DNA of 64,000 nt. It comes from Datnioides undecimradiatus. Taxonomy: Eukaryota > Chordata > Actinopteri > Lobotiformes > Datnioididae. The translations under genes and the position numbers were made by a program. Positions 60,108 to 64,000 of this stretch are shown here, piece by piece (position 1 is the first letter of the stretch; every line of letters starts with the position of its first letter). The stretch lies in NCBI GenBank assembly GCA_008933995.1, contig WARS01000981.1, positions 434,001 through 498,000 of the forward strand, read 5' to 3'. The notes under the pieces were generated by a model. It saw nothing but the letters and a program-made list of their open reading frames with translations. It was not told the DNA's origin and did not search any database.

Positions 60108-63100
60108 CTTCTGGCCAAATGTCCCCACAAGGCAACAACAATACTGTGGTTTTCCATTGACGAATGGTGAAGGATCTTCATCGAAGGAGATGTTGAACAA
60201 AAAAGTCCAAGCACAGCCCTGACTATGAATTTATTAAAAACGATAGTCTGTGACCTGTGGGAGAAGATGCACAGAATATGAGAAAACAATATAAGCTTAA
60301 CACTTCTCGCTCTTCAGGACAACAGAAGTAGATGATGGGCCATATAATCTTCACTTTCATTTAATCATTTCTTGACTTGTTGATGTAGATGAATCACCAT
60401 TACAACGCATTAAACAATTGCCCAGTCGCAAGAAGTTTATTAAGAAAAAATTCAAAAGTTTAATTTTGGGGAAATGTTTATTCTCTTTCCTGCTAAGAGA
60501 TGAATCAGAACCTCAGTCACTCTCTTTGTTGTATGTTAACTCCAAGGCCAGAGGATCGTTAGTTCAGCTAAGCACAAAGACTAGAAGCTGCGGGAAACAG
60601 GTAGTCCTCCTCTCTGCTGGTTGCCTCACACATAAACTCCCATAAAACCACAAATTGGATGACAATAAAGTTACTCTACTCTTTCCCCTTTCGCATGGCT
60701 TAAACAAATGAGATAATATCTCATCCAACTGCAGGACCATCAGTCTCTAAGATGCTGCTATTCAAACAAATCTAGTGACTATTCATTGTCTAGTTATGGT
60801 GAACATTAGCAAGTCCGAGTCAGATGATAAAATGAAAGTTTTATCATTATTTGTCCTATAATAGACTGCATTAGAAACAATCGTATTATAACATATGTAT
60901 GTAGGTGATTTGCTAAAAATTTATATCCACAACTTAGGGAGCAACTTTCAAGTTTGTTAAATCACAACACTTTATTGTATTTATCAAAGGAATACAGCAC
61001 TTACTTGGGTCCTGGCTACAGCCAGCAGCCAATTAACTTAACAGAGCACAAAGACTGGAAACAGGAAGCGAGACTAAACCGGCTCTATTCAAAGGTAACA
61101 AAAGCTGCCTGCCATTATCCCTAAAATGGTGAATTCTTGATATTACACCCCTGTTTTCAGGGGCTGGTAGGCTGATTTTGTCACTATTAAAAAGCACCAG
61201 GCCAGTTGTTTCATCATATTTCCAGTCTTGATGCGTAGCTTTTTGGCTGCAGGTTGTAGCCCTGCATTAACTATACAGATATGAGAGTGCAATTCATCTT
61301 TTAACACATATTTTCCAAAATGTTGACCTATACTTTCAACATAATGCTTGTTTTCTGAGTTGTACACAGCACTCTGCTTATACCTTGTGACTATTTCTTT
61401 GGTTTGAAATGTATGTTTGTTTGTTTTTCTATACTTTTGAAATGATGGATCTCACCACTATACCTTACTTATCCCAGATGTGGTCACAGTCACACATTTT
61501 CTCCTCCTCATCTGTCAGTCTATCGCTTTACATGAAAATCATTTTAACTGTAAATCTGCATTCTTGTAAAAGAATACAACACCAGTGCCAACTGCTGCCG
61601 ATGACAACATATTTAGGCTTATGAAACGTTTTATCAAATTATTTAATCGAATAAATTTAAAGGACTTATACATTTACGGCATTAGGTGTTACTACTCAAG
61701 CTTTTTTCCTTTTAATGAGCCATTTCTTTTTGTCATGATACCGCCAGTCTGAAGCATCAGCAGTCTTTCTCACTGTAATATGTACTAAGCACACATGGAG
61801 GTAATATTCTGATTTTACAAAGTCTCCATATTGACTATTATTCCTTCTAATTGTAGTAACAATTTCTTTTAAACAAAGATAAAAGTAGTAGACAATAAAA
61901 GTAATCAGAAAGCTTTAAAATGAGCCCAGTTTTACTGTGTTGTCTAATTCTTTTTGATAATTATTAAAATATTATTGTAACTAATGTAGAAAAAATTCAA
62001 TTGATTGTTACACTGTATGTACAGTGTATGTGTATCTTCTACCGAAACACTGAAAAGGCAGCACATTATATTTTTAAGACAAGTGTAGTTGTTGCGTTGT
62101 ATGTACATCTCTTATATTGTATCTATATTGTTATTTTATTTAATGACAGCAAGCTACTACATATTCCAGTATCATCTGTTGTTGTGACTTCATTAAGCAG
62201 ACGTGTTTTTTCACAGCAACCATATGTGAGAAGGCATTGCACCTTCATATAAAAGCTGGAGTACCTATTAAATGCAGCGATGCTTCATTGGCCGTTGTCT
62301 TATAAAGACTCAACAAAAGCCTCTGTTATTCCAACGAGGATTGCCTATATGTTTCATTTTTCAGTTAATAAAGCAATTGTGGCTTCAAAACAAATCATGG
62401 TTTTCATTTCCTCTTTTTTATACGAAGACATGTTACAGTAATTTAACAGAAGTTTGTCACCTGCCAAAGGAGAACAGAGTTTAATATTGTGTGTATGTTA
62501 ACTAGTGGTCATATTCTCGAATGTATGTCACAGCTTCTTGTTGGTGGACATTGGTTACAGAAAAGGCAGTTGCCCTTATTGGGTCCCTGAAGTAGCTTTA
62601 GTGTAGATCTTTGACCTGGTTTGACAGATTTTGGCTGAAACCATCACTTCAGCTTGCATTTCTATTATTCTGTAGGTGTCTTGGATCAAAGCCTCTTCTT
62701 CCTCACTTGATACTTTTACAAACAGTGTTGCATTGCTATTGATGACAACTACCTCAACCCTTGCTAAAGTGTTGCAGAATCTGCATATACATCTGGATAT
62801 ATAGTATTTGGCCCTGAAGTTGTCTAGAAAGCTCTTCCCTCAAAGTTACATTCTAAACTTACACCTTTGACAATCCTTACAATTGACGTGTTGCCAAGTA
62901 GTACAGATAGCACTAACTATCTCTATGTTGAGCTTTAGTAGCACAGCAAGGGCTAGACACTTTTAAATGTTTACTGAGATGTGTGTGTCATACTATGAGA
63001 CAATTTAAAAGCATTCTTGAAATTTTTAGGGTGTTTATATCCATATCTAACCCTCTTGTTGTCTTACGTTACGTCAAAATTTTAGGGGAACTAAACAAAA

Positions 63101-63969
63101 ACATATAAGCATCGTCGCTGTTCAACTAATTCAGCTACACAGCATCTCAACCCGTGTTTGACTGTGGGTTATGCAGTCCTTTATGTGCACTGTATTGTGT
63201 TTGTTGCGGGGACACTTTTGCTTATGTCACAGTTCTAACTAAGCCGTTTTTGATTTTCAAACTCTCAATAAATCATATGTATGTGTTTACAGTTTGGTTT
63301 TTTTTTATCACAAACAGTATTTTTTCTTTTTTTGAGTAAAAAATACTTTAGCTATAAAGCAAGGGCTTTCAGTTCTTTGTTATTCTTTTCATTATTTAAT
63401 TTTACACAATTATGCTGGAGTATGGAGCCAAAAGAATTGAAAATGTATCACTACTTGAATCTTTACACTTAAGCAGTTTGTTGTTGTCAGTTTTTCTCAC
63501 TTCCGTTTAAAGAAATTTTGCATGATGGTACTATATGTTATATATTCACACTGGTCTGTGTAGTGTCTGATTTAGTGTGTGATATCCCCTCCCTGTGTGC
63601 ACCTTCTTGACTACTACAATAAACAATTGTTTTGTGTCACCAAAGCACTGCGTTTCACAAAACCTCTTACTTTTCAGGTGAATTATTGATGTTAAGTTAC
63701 TAAGTTGGTGAGGTCCTCAGTGCATGATGTGTCCTCTTCAACAGGTGTTTTGAAGTAGAAGGCATAATCCTGTAAATGAAGTCCAGCCATCATAGATGTC
63801 ATATTACAGTTTTATTAATCATCTCCTTATGTGAGGTGTGTTGTCATTTTTGTTTTATTAGCGCTGGATTTGGCTTCAGCACTACCAACAATCCTTTCCT
63901 TTTCACAACTACTGTTTTTAAAATGTCATATTTTTTCAAATATTAACTTCTCCTGTATTTTTTCTGTAG

Positions 63970-64000
63970 GTCATCTTCAGGAAAGGTGAGCCCAGAGAGC
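63970..64000 (+). CDS. igsf9b: igsf9b exon, cytoplasmic tail, truncated by the window end
   Basis: Acceptor TTTTCTGTAG is followed by 31 nt entering in phase 2. The first base completes Pro (cassette skipped) or Arg (cassette included). It then reads SSSGKVSPES to the window edge, matching the IGSF9B tail. The GGAAAG|GTGAGC inside the exon looks like a donor, but the codons across it (KVSPES) are conserved coding sequence. The rest of the long, Pro/Ser-rich tail is beyond the window. Confidence 0.9.

Larger units (their letters stand above)
56705..63969 (+). other. Long intron(s) in the cytoplasmic-tail region
   Basis: 7.27 kb, interrupted by the candidate cassette exon at 59920-59979. It contains an L1-type ORF1 scrap near 57.6-57.8 kb. 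60.2-63.9 kb is AT-rich with nothing recognised. Confidence 0.8.
13653..64000 (+). other. igsf9b: igsf9b gene body, partial (5' end and 3' end outside the window)
   Basis: Fifteen GT-AG exons plus a partial last exon join in phase into 703 codons without a stop. Order: rest of Ig1, Ig2 to Ig5, two FN3 domains, a transmembrane helix, a basic juxtamembrane segment and the start of a cytoplasmic tail. This is the IGSF9/turtle architecture. The juxtamembrane run KLKRKKDPPLSITHCRKS followed by SSGKVSPES is, from memory of the family, characteristic of IGSF9B rather than IGSF9. Family knowledge: turtle proteins are neuronal homophilic adhesion molecules, and IGSF9B acts at inhibitory synapses. The first coding exons were not found in 1-13652. 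The human protein is about 1,350-1,440 residues, so roughly half should lie downstream. Teleosts often carry two igsf9b copies, and I cannot say which this is. Confidence 0.93.

Noticed and set aside
63981-63991. Donor-like GGAAAG|GTGAGC inside the last exon, which would make a 16-nt microexon
   Set aside because: The codons spanning it read GKVSPES, matching the conserved IGSF9B tail, so the exon most likely continues.

Overview
This window is vertebrate genomic DNA, almost certainly from a teleost fish, probably a percomorph. The case rests on large AT-rich introns with canonical GT-AG splice sites, many (CA)n and (CT)n microsatellites, and decayed fish-type Tc1, mariner, LINE-2-like and MITE copies. 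There are no operons, prokaryotic signals, rRNA or genuine tRNA genes.

One host gene on the + strand runs through the whole window: an immunoglobulin-superfamily 'turtle' gene that I identify as igsf9b (protein turtle homolog B). I could place 15 consecutive coding exons (13653-13799 through 56659-56704), a 60-nt in-frame candidate cassette exon (59920-59979) and the first 31 nt of a further exon (63970-64000, cut by the window edge). Reading phase is preserved across every junction. Without the cassette the exons give 703 complete codons with no stop. Order of domains: end of Ig1, Ig2, Ig3, Ig4, Ig5, FN3-1, FN3-2, one transmembrane helix, a basic stop-transfer segment and the beginning of the cytoplasmic tail. 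The signal peptide and first half of Ig1 lie upstream of the window or were not found. Most of the long cytoplasmic tail lies downstream.

Layout: 1-13652 is 5' intron with a tRNA-derived SINE-like repeat, a ~600-bp MITE with long terminal inverted repeats nested in another repeat, and a CA repeat. 13653-25878 holds Ig1/Ig2 exons, with a LINE-2-like reverse-transcriptase fragment at about 24.4-25.6 kb. 25879-33807 is intron with an internally deleted Tc1 element, a mariner fragment and a long CA repeat. 33808-38988 is Ig3, with a CTG repeat in its intron. 38989-43247 is intron with a strongly CT-rich block. 43248-47649 is a compact cluster of Ig4, Ig5 and FN3-1. 49302-55966 is FN3-2 and the membrane segment. 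56659-64000 is the start of the cytoplasmic tail, with the candidate cassette exon.

No second host gene is established. Two minus-strand intronic ORFs (about 15.4 and 32.4 kb) are reported only as leads. The most interesting observation is the cassette exon: it would insert 20 residues just inside the membrane, has two competing donors, and is followed by a UGCAUG motif.
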